Shown: positions 40,580-49,043 of the stretch, in pieces
Layout: every line of letters begins with the position of its first letter
Numbering within the stretch: the first letter of the stretch is position 1
Assembly (NCBI GenBank): GCA_963729995.1
Contig: CAVSPF010000003.1
Coordinates: 620,001 to 684,000 of the forward strand
From: VRUE01 sp963729995
GTDB taxonomy: Bacteria; Actinomycetota; Thermoleophilia; Solirubrobacterales; 70-9
Direction: 5' to 3'
DNA length: 64,000 bases
Notes under the pieces: generated by a model
What the model was told of the DNA's origin: nothing
Seen by the model: only the letters and a program-made list of their open reading frames with translations
The model's database searches: none
Translations under genes and position numbers: made by a program

Positions 40580-41311
40580 TTGATCGATTTGCACTGCCAC
40601 ATCCTGCCCGGCGTCGACGACGGAGCGCTCGACCTTCGAGACAGCGCGGGGATGGCGCGCCAGGCGGCCGCCGACGGCATCGGGGCAATCTGCGCCACAC
40701 CCCACATCCGCCATGACCACGACGTCCGCATACACGAGGTGGCCGACCGCGTCGCCGCCCTCAACAGGCACCTGCGCGAGGAGGGAGTGCCGGTTGCCGT
40801 CCTCGAGGGCGGTGAGGTCGCGGAGACCGCGGTGGAGGACCTGACCGAGGAGGAGCTGTCCCGCGTCGCGCTTGGGAGGGGGCGGTGGGTGCTGCTGGAG
40901 CCGGCCCCCGGCCCGCTCGGCGACAGCCTGGCGCGCCGTGTCGAGCACCTCGCCGGGCGCGGCCACCGCACGCTGATCGCCCACCCGGAGCGCCATCTCT
41001 CCGCCGACATGTTCGACCGCATCGCCGGACTGGTTGCCGATGGCGCGCTGGTTCAGGCGACGGCCGACTTCTTCCTGCGCCAGCAAACCGCGGCCGGCAT
41101 GCTGGGCCTGGCCGAAGCCGGCCTCGTCCACGTCCTCGCCAGCGACGCGCACTCGTCTCACGGCGGCAGGCCGGTCCATCTGACCGCGGCCTTCGCGAAG
41201 CTGCGTCAGGTCGAGTTGCTGGCGCCGCACCTGGAATGGATCGTCGAGACGGCGCCGCGGGCGATCGTCGAGGGGGCGACGCTCGAGGCGCCGTTCGGCC
41301 CGGCAATCTAA
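40580..41311 (+). CDS. PHP-domain tyrosine-protein phosphatase (CpsB/YwqE-like)
   Basis: The 243-residue protein has the PHP metal-binding set: DLHCHILPGVDDG at the N-terminus, TPHIRHD, LIAHPERH and SDAHSSHGGRP. This order is typical of CpsB/YwqE phosphatases, which remove phosphate from tyrosine kinases of capsule or exopolysaccharide export. TTG at 40580 is preferred because it places IDLHCH at the N-terminus as in the family; TGAGG lies about 9 nt upstream. No polysaccharide genes are adjacent. Its stop overlaps the convergent kinase stop by 3 nt. Confidence 0.82.
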   Translation: MIDLHCHILPGVDDGALDLRDSAGMARQAAADGIGAICATPHIRHDHDVRIHEVADRVAALNRHLREEGVPVAVLEGGEVAETAVEDLTEEELSRVALGRGRWVLLEPAPGPLGDSLARRVEHLAGRGHRTLIAHPERHLSADMFDRIAGLVADGALVQATADFFLRQQTAAGMLGLAEAGLVHVLASDAHSSHGGRPVHLTAAFAKLRQVELLAPHLEWIVETAPRAIVEGATLEAPFGPAI

Positions 41312-42240
41312 TCGATCCGGCGCAGCTCGACCCGCCGCGCCAGGTCGTCGACCACGTCGCGATCGGCGCTGCCAAGACCATGGCGCAGGAAGTTTGCGGC
41401 GCCGGCCGCCGCGCCGACCCGCAACGTCTCCTCCCAGTCCCGGCCGCTCGCCATGCAGGCCGCGAGCGCGCCCATCATCGAGTCCCCGCAGCCCTCGCGG
41501 GCGCCGCGCTCGAAGCGGGGCGGGGTGAGCGTCCAGGCCTCGTCGCCGCGCAGGACCAGCGCCGGCTGCTCGGCGCGGGTGACGATCGCTGCCGCGGCGC
41601 CAGCCTCGAGCAGCCGCTCCGCCGCGGCCCGGAACCTGGCGTCGGTGTCGACCGGTCCGGAGATGAACTTGGCCAGCTCCCAGTCGTTGATCTTGACCAG
41701 GTCGGGCTTGCCCTCCAGCGCGCTGTCGAGCCGGGGCGGCGAAAGGTCGACGATGACGGGCGTGCCGTTCACCCGCACATCGGCCACCAGGTTGCCGTAG
41801 ATCTCCAGCGGCAGCGCCTCGCCCGGGTACGGCCCGCAGAGCGCAAGCACGCCGGCGTCGAGCGCCGCGGCGCAGGAGATCGAGAAGAGGTCGTCGACCT
41901 CATGCCGGGAGGGGGGAAAGCTGGCGCTCTGGGCGATCGGCACGCGCTCGCCGCTGCGACGGTCGTGGATGTAGCAGCCGCTCGCCTGGGCGGTCTCCAC
42001 CAGCCTCAGCTCGATTGGGAGCTGCTCGAGCAGCGGGCGGAGCGCGGTTCCCGGCTCGCCGCCGATGAAGCCGCAGAGGACCGCATGGGCGCCAAGCTCA
42101 GCCGCCATCCGCGCCACCCACACGCCCTGGCCGGCCGCGTGGACGTGGATGTCGTCGCCGCCGTCCGCCGTGAGCCGCTCAATCGTGATCGAGAGCATCG
42201 GATGGGGGCCGAATATCGCGACCCTGGCCTTCGGGCTCAT
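41308..42240 (-). CDS. PfkB-family sugar kinase (1-phosphofructokinase/tagatose kinase-like)
   Basis: The 310-residue protein has the ribokinase/PfkB fold. It begins with VAIFGPHPMLSITIERL, has HAAGQGVWVARMAAELGAH (substrate site), KINDWELAKF (middle signature) and ends with the ATP/catalytic loop REGCGDSMMGALA. The catalytic Asp is kept but the usual GAGD reads GCGD. The early GQG..VAR pattern is like 1-phosphofructokinase/LacC. ATG 42240 is chosen as family start. The sugar is unknown. Confidence 0.83.
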   Translation of the reverse strand: MSPKARVAIFGPHPMLSITIERLTADGGDDIHVHAAGQGVWVARMAAELGAHAVLCGFIGGEPGTALRPLLEQLPIELRLVETAQASGCYIHDRRSGERVPIAQSASFPPSRHEVDDLFSISCAAALDAGVLALCGPYPGEALPLEIYGNLVADVRVNGTPVIVDLSPPRLDSALEGKPDLVKINDWELAKFISGPVDTDARFRAAAERLLEAGAAAAIVTRAEQPALVLRGDEAWTLTPPRFERGAREGCGDSMMGALAACMASGRDWEETLRVGAAAGAANFLRHGLGSADRDVVDDLARRVELRRID

Positions 42241-42378
42241 CGCGATCTCGGCTTGCGCGACTTCGATGCGGCTGGCGGCGCCCATCAACGGCAAAGCGTA
42301 TGTCCTCCAGCATCGTCCACGGCTCTGCCGGGAGGGCGACGGGGGAGAGTTTGCGCGGCTCGCGACTTAAGAGGGCGA

Positions 42379-43092
42379 ATGCTGCCCCAGAGACGAGAGA
42401 TCGCGAGCGTCGTCGTTTGCGAGGACGACACGGTGACGCTGGAGCTGCTCTGCGACCACCTCGTTGCCGATCGCTTCGGAGTGCTGCCGGCGCCCAGCGC
42501 CTCCGATGCACTGCGCCTCTGCCGCTACAAGCAACCCGACCTGATGCTGCTCGACTTAACGCTTCCCGACGCCGCGGGCCTCGACGTGCTGCGCGAAATC
42601 CGCGAGGCCGACGGGGTCAGCTCCCGCTTCGACCCGCGGCTGCCGGTGATCGTCCTGACCGGCCGCAGCGCCGACGCCGATCGCGTTCGCGGCCTCGAGT
42701 TCGGCGCGGACGACTACGTCGTGAAGCCCTTCCACTACCCGGAGCTGCGGGCGCGGATCGGCGCCGTGCTGCGACGCGGGACGGAGCAGCGCGAGGGCCC
42801 GTGCAGGGTGGGCGAGATCGTCGTCGATCCGGCGCGGCGGAAAACGTGGGTCGGGCAACGGGAGGTCCCGCTCTCCAACAAGGAGTTCTCGCTGCTGCGG
42901 ATGCTCGCCTCCGACCCCCACCGGGTCTTCGCGAAGCAGGAATTGCTGGAGGAGATCTGGGGCTACCGCACGGCTGCTCGAACCCGGACGCTCGACTCGC
43001 ATGCGAGTCGGTTGCGGCGCAAACTCGACCCCGAGCACGGGCGTTACATCATCAACTGCTGGGGCGTCGGATACAGGCTGGTGGATGGATGA
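42379..43092 (+). CDS. OmpR-family response regulator heading the Tad operon
   Basis: The 237-residue regulator has a receiver domain (VVVCEDDTVT; phosphoacceptor Asp in LMLLDLTLPD; Lys in DDYVVKPFHY) and a C-terminal winged helix (about 135-235; NKEFSLLRML, RTLDSHASRLRRKL, GVGYRLV). A GAGGG box is 3 nt before the ATG. Its stop overlaps the start of the kinase gene (ATGA), and the tad genes follow without gaps, so it probably controls its own secretion operon. Confidence 0.9.
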   Translation: MLPQRREIASVVVCEDDTVTLELLCDHLVADRFGVLPAPSASDALRLCRYKQPDLMLLDLTLPDAAGLDVLREIREADGVSSRFDPRLPVIVLTGRSADADRVRGLEFGADDYVVKPFHYPELRARIGAVLRRGTEQREGPCRVGEIVVDPARRKTWVGQREVPLSNKEFSLLRMLASDPHRVFAKQELLEEIWGYRTAARTRTLDSHASRLRRKLDPEHGRYIINCWGVGYRLVDG

Positions 43093-43817
43093 CGACCCTG
43101 CCCGGGATACTTGCCGGCTGGCCGCTCGCCGCCTCGATGGCGGCCGTGGTCACGGTCCGGGGACTGCGTGCGGGGCGGCGGCGCGAGGCCCTGAACGAGG
43201 CGCTGCACGAGGTGCGGCGGCCGCTGCAGGCGATCGCCCTGGCGACGGGCCGCGGGACCGTCCCCGCCCACAGCGTCGAAAGCTCCGTGCGGCTGGCGGC
43301 AGCCGCGCTGGAGGAGCTCGATCGCGAGATCAACGGCGGGGCCCTGCAGAGGGTCCCGGAGGCCATCCCCGTGCAGCCGCTGCTCGAATCCGCGGTGGGG
43401 CGCTGGAAGGCGCGCGCGAACCTGATCGGGGGCTCGCTGGTGCTGCGCTGGAGAGCCGGGAGTGCGGTGGTCGACGGGGATCGCTCCGGGCTCTCGCAGG
43501 CCCTCGACAACCTGATCGTCAACGCGATCGAGCACGGCGGCCCGTCGATTGTCGTCGACGCGCAGCTGCAGGGCCACCGCCTCCGCGTCTCCGTGGGCGA
43601 CTCGGGCTGCGCAGCGCGCCCGGAGTCGCGGCGCGATGCGCCGGCCGACGTGATCGCGCGACTCTCGGGCAGGCGGCGCCACGGCCACGGGCTCGCGGTG
43701 GTGAGGCGGGTCGCGGCCGCCCACCACGGGCGCTTCGCGCTGCGCTGCTCCGAGTCGGGCTCGCTGGCCGTCCTCGAGCTGCCCGTGGCCGCCAACGGCG
43801 CTGAGCTGGCTGCATGA
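43089..43817 (+). CDS. Compact sensor histidine kinase-like protein
   Basis: The 242-residue protein has one N-terminal membrane helix (residues 5-25) and then a HisKA box (NEALHEVRRPLQAIALA; His around 42) and a HATPase domain (QALDNLIVNAIEHGG; VGDSGC; GHGLAVVRRVAAAHHG). It lacks any sensory domain. The G1 box is reduced (DSGCA for DXGXG), so activity may be weak. It is the partner of the regulator that overlaps it, and it overlaps cpaB by 4 nt. Confidence 0.85.
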   Translation: MTTLPGILAGWPLAASMAAVVTVRGLRAGRRREALNEALHEVRRPLQAIALATGRGTVPAHSVESSVRLAAAALEELDREINGGALQRVPEAIPVQPLLESAVGRWKARANLIGGSLVLRWRAGSAVVDGDRSGLSQALDNLIVNAIEHGGPSIVVDAQLQGHRLRVSVGDSGCAARPESRRDAPADVIARLSGRRRHGHGLAVVRRVAAAHHGRFALRCSESGSLAVLELPVAANGAELAA

Positions 43818-44467
43818 CCAGGCGCGGGCGCGCTCTCGCATTCCTCCTCCTGGCCCTGGTTGCGGCTGGGGCGGCGGCCGCGATCGCCGACAGGTACGGC
43901 TCGAACGTCGCCCGCGGCTATGGGCAGCTGCGCCCTGTCGTGGTCGTCAGCGCTGGCCTCCCCGGTGGCGAGCGGATCGGACCGGGAAAGATCGCGTCGG
44001 CGCTGGCGGTGCGGAGGGTTCCGGAGCGGTTTGTGCCTCCCGGTGCGCTGGCGTCCCCGGCGGAAGCCTTGGGGCTTGTCCCCGACGCCGTCCTCCCGGC
44101 GGGTTCCTACCTGCTCGCCGAGCAGCTGCACCTGCCCAGGCAGCGCGTCCCGGCCCCCGGCCTGGGCGGCGATCGCCACCCGGTCGAGATCGCGGTCAGC
44201 GGCGCGACCGCGCTGCTCGCCGCCGGCCCCCTGCCGGCCGGGTCGAGGGTTGACGTTGTGGTGACGAGCGAGCCGCGCGGCCCGGGCCCGGGTCGCACCT
44301 ACGTCGCCGCCGCGGGCGTGCCGCTGCTGGCGCTGACGCCGGGCGAAGGCGGAACCGGCTCGGGCGAGGGCGCCGCCGCGACGCTGGGCCTGACGAGGGA
44401 GCAGGCACTGCGGCTGATCGAGGCGGAGAGCTTCGCCCGCAGGGTGACCCTGTTGCCGGAGCGTTGA
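43814..44467 (+). CDS. cpaB: CpaB/RcpC-like SAF-domain pilus assembly protein
   Basis: The 217-residue protein has an N-terminal helix (residues 7-24) and a SAF domain (about 38-105; RPVVVVSAGLPGG, VPDAVLPAGSYLLAEQL) followed by a beta-rich region. CpaB proteins take part in Flp/Tad pilus assembly outside the membrane. The order cpaB-cpaF-tadB-tadC and the overlap with neighbours support the call. The usual secretin is not expected in a Gram-positive envelope. Confidence 0.78.
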   Translation: MTRRGRALAFLLLALVAAGAAAAIADRYGSNVARGYGQLRPVVVVSAGLPGGERIGPGKIASALAVRRVPERFVPPGALASPAEALGLVPDAVLPAGSYLLAEQLHLPRQRVPAPGLGGDRHPVEIAVSGATALLAAGPLPAGSRVDVVVTSEPRGPGPGRTYVAAAGVPLLALTPGEGGTGSGEGAAATLGLTREQALRLIEAESFARRVTLLPER

Positions 44468-44468
44468 G

Positions 44469-45614
44469 TTGGCGGCGCGGCAGCGACATGTGGAGGAGCT
44501 CGCCGACTCGCTTCGGGCTCGGTTGATCGAGCGCCGCCGCACCAGCGCCGCCGCCGGCGTCCCGCCCAGCGGCGAGCTGACCAGCGAGGTGCGGGATCTG
44601 GTCGCCGAGGAGGCCGGGCTGCTGCGCGCCGAGGACCGCGAGGAGGTGGCGGTTCGGATCCTTCGCGACACCGTCGGCCTCGGTCCGCTCGAGGATCTGC
44701 TCGCGGACCCGACCGTCGAGGAGGTGATGGTCAACGGGCCCAGACGGGTATACGTCGAGCGGGGCGGGCGGATCGAGCCGACTGCCGTCGCATTTGCCGG
44801 CGAGGACGAGCTGCGAAACGCGATCGACCGGATCCTCGCCCCGCTTGGACGGCGCATCGATGAGCTGAGCCCGATGGTCGATGCCCGCCTTGCCGACGGA
44901 TCGCGGGTGAACGTGGTGATCCCGCCGCTGGCGGTCGACGGCCCGGTTCTCTCGATCCGTCGCTTTGGCGCCCGGCGCCCGGACCCGCGGCAGCTGGTCG
45001 AGCTGGGCACGCTGACCGAGGCACAGCGCAGGGTCCTGGAGGGCGCCGTGGCAGGGCGGCGCAGCGTTCTGGTCAGCGGCGGCACCGGCTCCGGCAAGAC
45101 GACGCTGCTCAACGCGCTCGCCAGCTTCATCTCGGCCGCGGAAAGGGTTGTGACGATCGAGGACGCGGCTGAGCTGCGCCTGCAGCAACCGCACGTGGTG
45201 CGGCTGGAGAGCCGCCCGGCCAGCATCGAGGGCAGCGGAGAGGTGACGATTCGCGACCTGCTGCGCAACGCGCTGCGGATGCGGCCCGACCGAATCGTGA
45301 TCGGCGAGGTGCGCGGCGCCGAGGCCCTGGACCTCCTCACCGCTCTCAACACCGGTCACGACGGAGCGCTGTCCACGGTCCACGCCAACTCCACCGCCGA
45401 CGCCCTGAGCAGGCTCGAGGCCCTGGCCCTGATGGCGGGCGTGGGCCTGCCGCATGACGCCATCGCCGAGCAGCTGCAGCGGGGCATCGACATCGTCGTT
45501 CACCTGGAGCGCGGCTTCGACGGCGCCCGGCGCGTCACGGAGATCGCGGAAGTGGTGAGGGCAGCCGGAGCGACCGCGGTGCGGCCGGTCCTCGACCCCG
45601 CGGCAGGGCGTTGA
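44469..45614 (+). CDS. cpaF: CpaF/TadA secretion ATPase
   Basis: The 381-residue ATPase has the type II/IV secretion ATPase order: N-terminal helical domain, EEVMVNGPRRVYVERGGR, Walker A GGTGSGKTT (about residue 203), Asp box TIEDAAEL, Walker B-like RIVIGEVRGAEALDLL, and His box TVHANS. It powers Tad pilus assembly from the cytoplasm. TTG at 44469, one base after the cpaB stop, is the best start. Confidence 0.92.
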   Translation: MAARQRHVEELADSLRARLIERRRTSAAAGVPPSGELTSEVRDLVAEEAGLLRAEDREEVAVRILRDTVGLGPLEDLLADPTVEEVMVNGPRRVYVERGGRIEPTAVAFAGEDELRNAIDRILAPLGRRIDELSPMVDARLADGSRVNVVIPPLAVDGPVLSIRRFGARRPDPRQLVELGTLTEAQRRVLEGAVAGRRSVLVSGGTGSGKTTLLNALASFISAAERVVTIEDAAELRLQQPHVVRLESRPASIEGSGEVTIRDLLRNALRMRPDRIVIGEVRGAEALDLLTALNTGHDGALSTVHANSTADALSRLEALALMAGVGLPHDAIAEQLQRGIDIVVHLERGFDGARRVTEIAEVVRAAGATAVRPVLDPAAGR

Positions 45615-46468
45615 GCGGCGATCCCGGGCTCCTCCTCGCTGTGGCGGGTGCCGCAGCCGGCGCTCTTGCTGCCCTGGCGGCACGCGAGGCGATGCTGGCG
45701 ACGCCCGCCGTGGCGCGCTGGATGCGACTGGCGCTGGAGCCGCTTCGGCGCGCGGGGCGCGAGGGATACGCGCCCTCAGCGCTGGAGCGCCGCCGCCTTG
45801 CGCTGCTTGGGGCCGGCGCCGCCCTGCTGGCGGGCTGGTTCCTGGCCGGCACGTCGGCCGCCCTGGCGCTGGCGATCGCCGGCCCGGCGCTGGCGGCGTG
45901 GGCGATATCGAGCCGCCACAGGCGTTACCGATCTGCTGTGGAGCGGGCCCTGCCGGACGTTGCCGCCGCGATTGCCGACTCCCTCACGGCGGGACGCTCG
46001 CTGCGCGCTTCGCTGGTGGCTGCGACGGCGTCCCTCGACGGCCCGGCCGCGGTTGAGCTGGCTCGTCTCGGCGCCGAGCTGGACCTGGGCGCGCCGACCG
46101 CGCATGCGATCGAGGAGTGGCAGCGGCGCATGCGCTCGGTGCGAGTCGACGCTTTCGCCGCGGCGCTGCTCAGCCAACGGCTGGCCGGGGGTGACCTCGC
46201 CGGCCTGCTGCGCAGCTTTGCCGAGGGGGCGGCGGAGCACGACCGGGTGGTCGAGGACGCGAGGACAGCGACCGCTCAGGCCCGCTTCACCGGGCTGCTG
46301 GTGGTCGCGATGCCCAGTGGCGGCGCCCTCTTCGCCGAGCTGGTCCAGCCCGGCTTCCTCACCAAGGTGCTGGGCGCGCCAGCCTCAGCCGCGCTCCTCG
46401 CCCTCGCCGCCGTTCTCCAGCTGGCCGGCTTCGTGGCGATTCGTCGCCTCGCGAAGGTGGTCGGGTGA
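45611..46468 (+). CDS. tadB: TadB-like type II secretion F-domain membrane protein
   Basis: The 285-residue protein has two N-terminal helices, a cytoplasmic GspF domain (about 105-235, with LPDVAAAIADSLTAGRSLRASL and EHDRVVEDARTATAQARFTG) and two C-terminal helices. It forms the inner-membrane platform of the Tad pilus with TadC. The start TTG overlaps the cpaF stop (TTGA). Confidence 0.87.
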   Translation: MSGDPGLLLAVAGAAAGALAALAAREAMLATPAVARWMRLALEPLRRAGREGYAPSALERRRLALLGAGAALLAGWFLAGTSAALALAIAGPALAAWAISSRHRRYRSAVERALPDVAAAIADSLTAGRSLRASLVAATASLDGPAAVELARLGAELDLGAPTAHAIEEWQRRMRSVRVDAFAAALLSQRLAGGDLAGLLRSFAEGAAEHDRVVEDARTATAQARFTGLLVVAMPSGGALFAELVQPGFLTKVLGAPASAALLALAAVLQLAGFVAIRRLAKVVG

Positions 46469-47286
46469 GCGCCGCGCCGCTTGCGGCGATCGCGGTCCTC
46501 CTCGCCTTTGCCGCCGCTCGCGAGCTGCTGGCGGGTCGCGGTGGAGGCTCCACCAGCTCGCGATCGGCGTTTGGCGTCCGTGGCCGCTCGGCGGTCGCCG
46601 CGCTCAGGCTCGGGCTTCCCCGGCGCCTTGCCCGCTCCGGGCTCGATTCGCGCATCCCGCTGGCGGCGGTGCTGCTTGCGAAGCTGTTCGGCGCCGCCGC
46701 CGGGGGAATCGCCGCCTGGATCGCCGTCCCCGCCGCTCCGGGACGGATCTCGCTGCTGGTCGCCATCGGGATGCCGGCGGCGGGGTTTGTGGTCCCCGAC
46801 GCGTTGCTGGAGCGGGAGGCGCGCAGGCGCCGCCGGCGCCTGGTCGGTGCGCTGCCCGATGCCCTCGACCTGCTCGCGGTCAGCTCGGCCGCGGGCCGCA
46901 GCCCGGCCGCTGGCTTCGCAGAGATCGCGCGGGCTGGCAACGGCCCGCTCGCCGACGAGCTGCGGATGACCGTCGCCGAGCTCTCCTGCGGCCAGCCGCT
47001 TCCGGATGCGCTGCAGGCCCTGCGGGTTCGCGTGCCGGGCAGCGAGGTGGCGAAGCTCTGCGCTTCGGTCGAGCGCTCCCGCCGCTTCGGCTCGCCACTT
47101 GCCGACCAGCTCCGGCGCCAGGCGAGCGCCCTGCGCCGAGACCAGCGCCGCGGCGTGGAGGAGCGAGCCGCCCGCGCGGCGCCGAAGATCCAGCTCGTTG
47201 TCGCTCTGATCCTCGTCCCCTCGGTCCTGCTGATGATCGCCGCCGGCCTGATCGCCAACGCCGACGCCCTGCTCAGCGGTTTCTAA
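46465..47286 (+). CDS. tadC: TadC-like type II secretion F-domain membrane protein
   Basis: The 273-residue protein has the same plan as its neighbour: two helices, a GspF domain (about 125-240; LVGALPDALDLLAVSSAAGR and GSPLADQLRRQASALRRDQR) and a final helix (IQLVVALILVPSVLLMIAAGLI). It completes the platform. The start GTG overlaps tadB by 4 nt. No pilin (flp), TadE or prepilin peptidase gene follows; the next gene is mraZ. Confidence 0.87.
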   Translation: MSAAPLAAIAVLLAFAAARELLAGRGGGSTSSRSAFGVRGRSAVAALRLGLPRRLARSGLDSRIPLAAVLLAKLFGAAAGGIAAWIAVPAAPGRISLLVAIGMPAAGFVVPDALLEREARRRRRRLVGALPDALDLLAVSSAAGRSPAAGFAEIARAGNGPLADELRMTVAELSCGQPLPDALQALRVRVPGSEVAKLCASVERSRRFGSPLADQLRRQASALRRDQRRGVEERAARAAPKIQLVVALILVPSVLLMIAAGLIANADALLSGF

Positions 47287-47424
47287 GAAACCCGATGAAG
47301 GTGGGGGAGAAGAGCTGGCGCAGCCAGAAGCCGCGCAGGTCGTTGGCGTCGTCCGGCTGGTTCATCGCGTCCCGTCTCGGGCATGCAAGGCGACTTGCGC
47401 AGGGGACGTTTGAACGAGATGGTG

Positions 47425-47456
47425 TTGCAAAGTGGGAGAAAGTGGGTTAGGGTGGC
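47425..47456 (+). promoter_or_regulatory. dcw promoter with MraZ-type repeats
   Basis: TTGCAA (47425-47430) and TAGGGT (47448-47453) are 17 nt apart. Between and over them lie three direct repeats with 10-nt period (GTGGGAGAAA, GTGGGTTAGG, GTGGCC), the arrangement bound by MraZ in other bacteria. This predicts that MraZ represses its own cluster. Confidence 0.7.
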
Positions 47457-47472
47457 CGCGAGTTGAAGCCCA

Positions 47473-47517
47473 AGGACCGGGGTGGTGAGGCTCCTCCCAC
47501 CTCATCACTCCGGTCCT
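47473..47517 (+). other. Hairpin in the mraZ leader
   Basis: The arms 47473-47490 and 47500-47517 match at 16 of 18 positions (AGGACCGG.GTG.TGAGG) with a 9-nt loop. It lies between the promoter and the mraZ start, 37 nt before the ATG. No T-tract follows, so it may be a stabiliser or binding site rather than a terminator. Confidence 0.5.
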
Positions 47518-47554
47518 AACTCCTTCCAGGCCGGCGCAGAAAGGAACCCACGGG

Positions 47555-47998
47555 ATGGCATTTCGGGGTCTCTACGAGCACAGTCTCGACTCCAAGGACC
47601 GGCTCACCGTTCCGTCCCGGTTCCGCGCGGCCCTCTCTGACGGGATAGTTCTCTCCAAGGGCTTCGACCCCTGCGTCTGGGTGCATACGACCGAGGAGTT
47701 CGAGCATCTCTCGGACCGCTTCCTCTCCCCGCACAGCCCTTTCGGCAGCGACGCGCGGCGCCTTCGCCGGCGCGTTCACGGCGGTTCCTTCGACGAGAAG
47801 CTCGATTCGGCCGGCCGCATCCGCATCCCAAAGCCCCTGATCCAGCATGCCGGCCTGCTGGGGCCGTGCGTGGTGATCGGCGCGGGGGAGTACCTGGAGA
47901 TCTGGAGTGCGGAGGCCTGGGCGAAGCAGGAGGAGGAGCTCGATGTCGCCGCGCCCGAAATCGCCGAGGGCCTCGCCGGAAATGGAGCTTCTGCGTGA
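47555..47998 (+). CDS. mraZ: MraZ transcriptional regulator
   Basis: The 147-residue protein has two SpoVT/AbrB-like MraZ domains. It begins FRGLYEHSLDSKDRLTVPSR, and the repeat DEKLDSAGRIRIPKPL lies around residue 80. It binds the GTGGG repeats upstream of the dcw cluster and forms rings. Its position as first gene of the cluster is canonical. Confidence 0.95.
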   Translation: MAFRGLYEHSLDSKDRLTVPSRFRAALSDGIVLSKGFDPCVWVHTTEEFEHLSDRFLSPHSPFGSDARRLRRRVHGGSFDEKLDSAGRIRIPKPLIQHAGLLGPCVVIGAGEYLEIWSAEAWAKQEEELDVAAPEIAEGLAGNGASA

Positions 47999-48089
47999 CA
48001 TGCGAGCCCAGGCGGAACGAGTGTCCATATCCGATCCCCGCCAGCGCAGCGGGGGCGGCCGCGTTGTGAATGCCGCAACCCTTGTCTAT

Positions 48090-49043
48090 ATGCCTACCGA
48101 GCACCAACCCGTCCTTGCATCTGAGCTGACCGACCTGCTCGCCCCGGAATCGGGGCAGACCGCGGTTGACTGCACCTTCGGCGCCGGCGGGCACGCACGG
48201 CGAATCGCAGCCGCAATCGGGCCGGCCGGAACGCTGCTCTGCATCGACCGCGATCCGGCGGCTGCCGTGCGCTTCGACCGCTTTGCCGCGGAGGTTCCCT
48301 GCCGCACGCGGTTGATCGGCGACGACTACGCGGCAGGGCTTCGCACCCTGCGCGGCGAAGGCACCAACCCAGACATGGTCTACATGGACCTCGGAATGTC
48401 GTCGATGCAGGTCGATGCATGGGAGCGGGGCTTTTCCTATTCCTACGACGCGCCGCTCGACATGAGGATGGACACGCGCCAGGAGTTCAGCGCCGCCCAC
48501 CTCCTCAACGAGTGGCCGGAGTCCCGGATTGCGCAGGTGCTGCGTCGCTTCGGTGAGGAGCGTTACGCCGGCGGGATCGCCCGCGAGATAGTGCGGCGGC
48601 GGCCGCTGCAAAGCACCTCCGAGCTGGTTGCGGCGGTCAAGGCTGGGATCCCGGCCTCGGCCCGATTCGGCGGCGGCCACCCCGCCAAGCGAACCTTCCA
48701 GGCGGTCCGAATTGCCGTCAACGGCGAGCTGGACGCGCTCGACGAAGCATTGCCCACGGCCTGGGCCATGCTGCCGGTCGGTGGCAGGTTCGCCGCGATC
48801 TCCTTCCATTCGCTGGAGGACCGGCGCGTCAAGCGCTTCCTGGCCGAGCGCGCACGCGGCTGCATCTGCCCGCCGGAGCTTCCCATCTGCACCTGTGGCC
48901 GCGAGCCCGAAGCGGAGCTGCTGACTCGCCGTGCGGTGGTCCCGGCGGCGGAGGAGGTCGCGGCCAATCCGCGCTCCAAGTCGGCCCACCTGCGTGCCGC
49001 CGTGAAGATCGGCGAGAACGCCGCGGCGGGGGGAGAGGCCTGA
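48090..49043 (+). CDS. rsmH: 16S rRNA (cytosine-1402-N4)-methyltransferase
   Basis: The 317-residue protein has HQPVLASELTDLL at the start, the SAM-binding DCTFGAGGHARRI, YMDLGMSSMQVD and the conserved end FHSLEDRRVKRFL ... NPRSKSAHLRA. It methylates C1402 of 16S rRNA. I place the start at 48090 because homologues begin just before HQPVL; in-frame ATGs upstream at 47982 and 48000 would add up to 36 poorly conserved residues. It follows mraZ as usual. Confidence 0.92.
   Translation: MPTEHQPVLASELTDLLAPESGQTAVDCTFGAGGHARRIAAAIGPAGTLLCIDRDPAAAVRFDRFAAEVPCRTRLIGDDYAAGLRTLRGEGTNPDMVYMDLGMSSMQVDAWERGFSYSYDAPLDMRMDTRQEFSAAHLLNEWPESRIAQVLRRFGEERYAGGIAREIVRRRPLQSTSELVAAVKAGIPASARFGGGHPAKRTFQAVRIAVNGELDALDEALPTAWAMLPVGGRFAAISFHSLEDRRVKRFLAERARGCICPPELPICTCGREPEAELLTRRAVVPAAEEVAANPRSKSAHLRAAVKIGENAAAGGEA

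Noticed and set aside
47273..47365. Minus-strand 30-codon frame (begins MNQPDDANDLRGFW) overlapping the tadC end
   Set aside because: It looks protein-like, but there is no ribosome site or promoter box, it overlaps tadC, and no longer homologue can be seen, so I do not annotate it. It could be a gene remnant.
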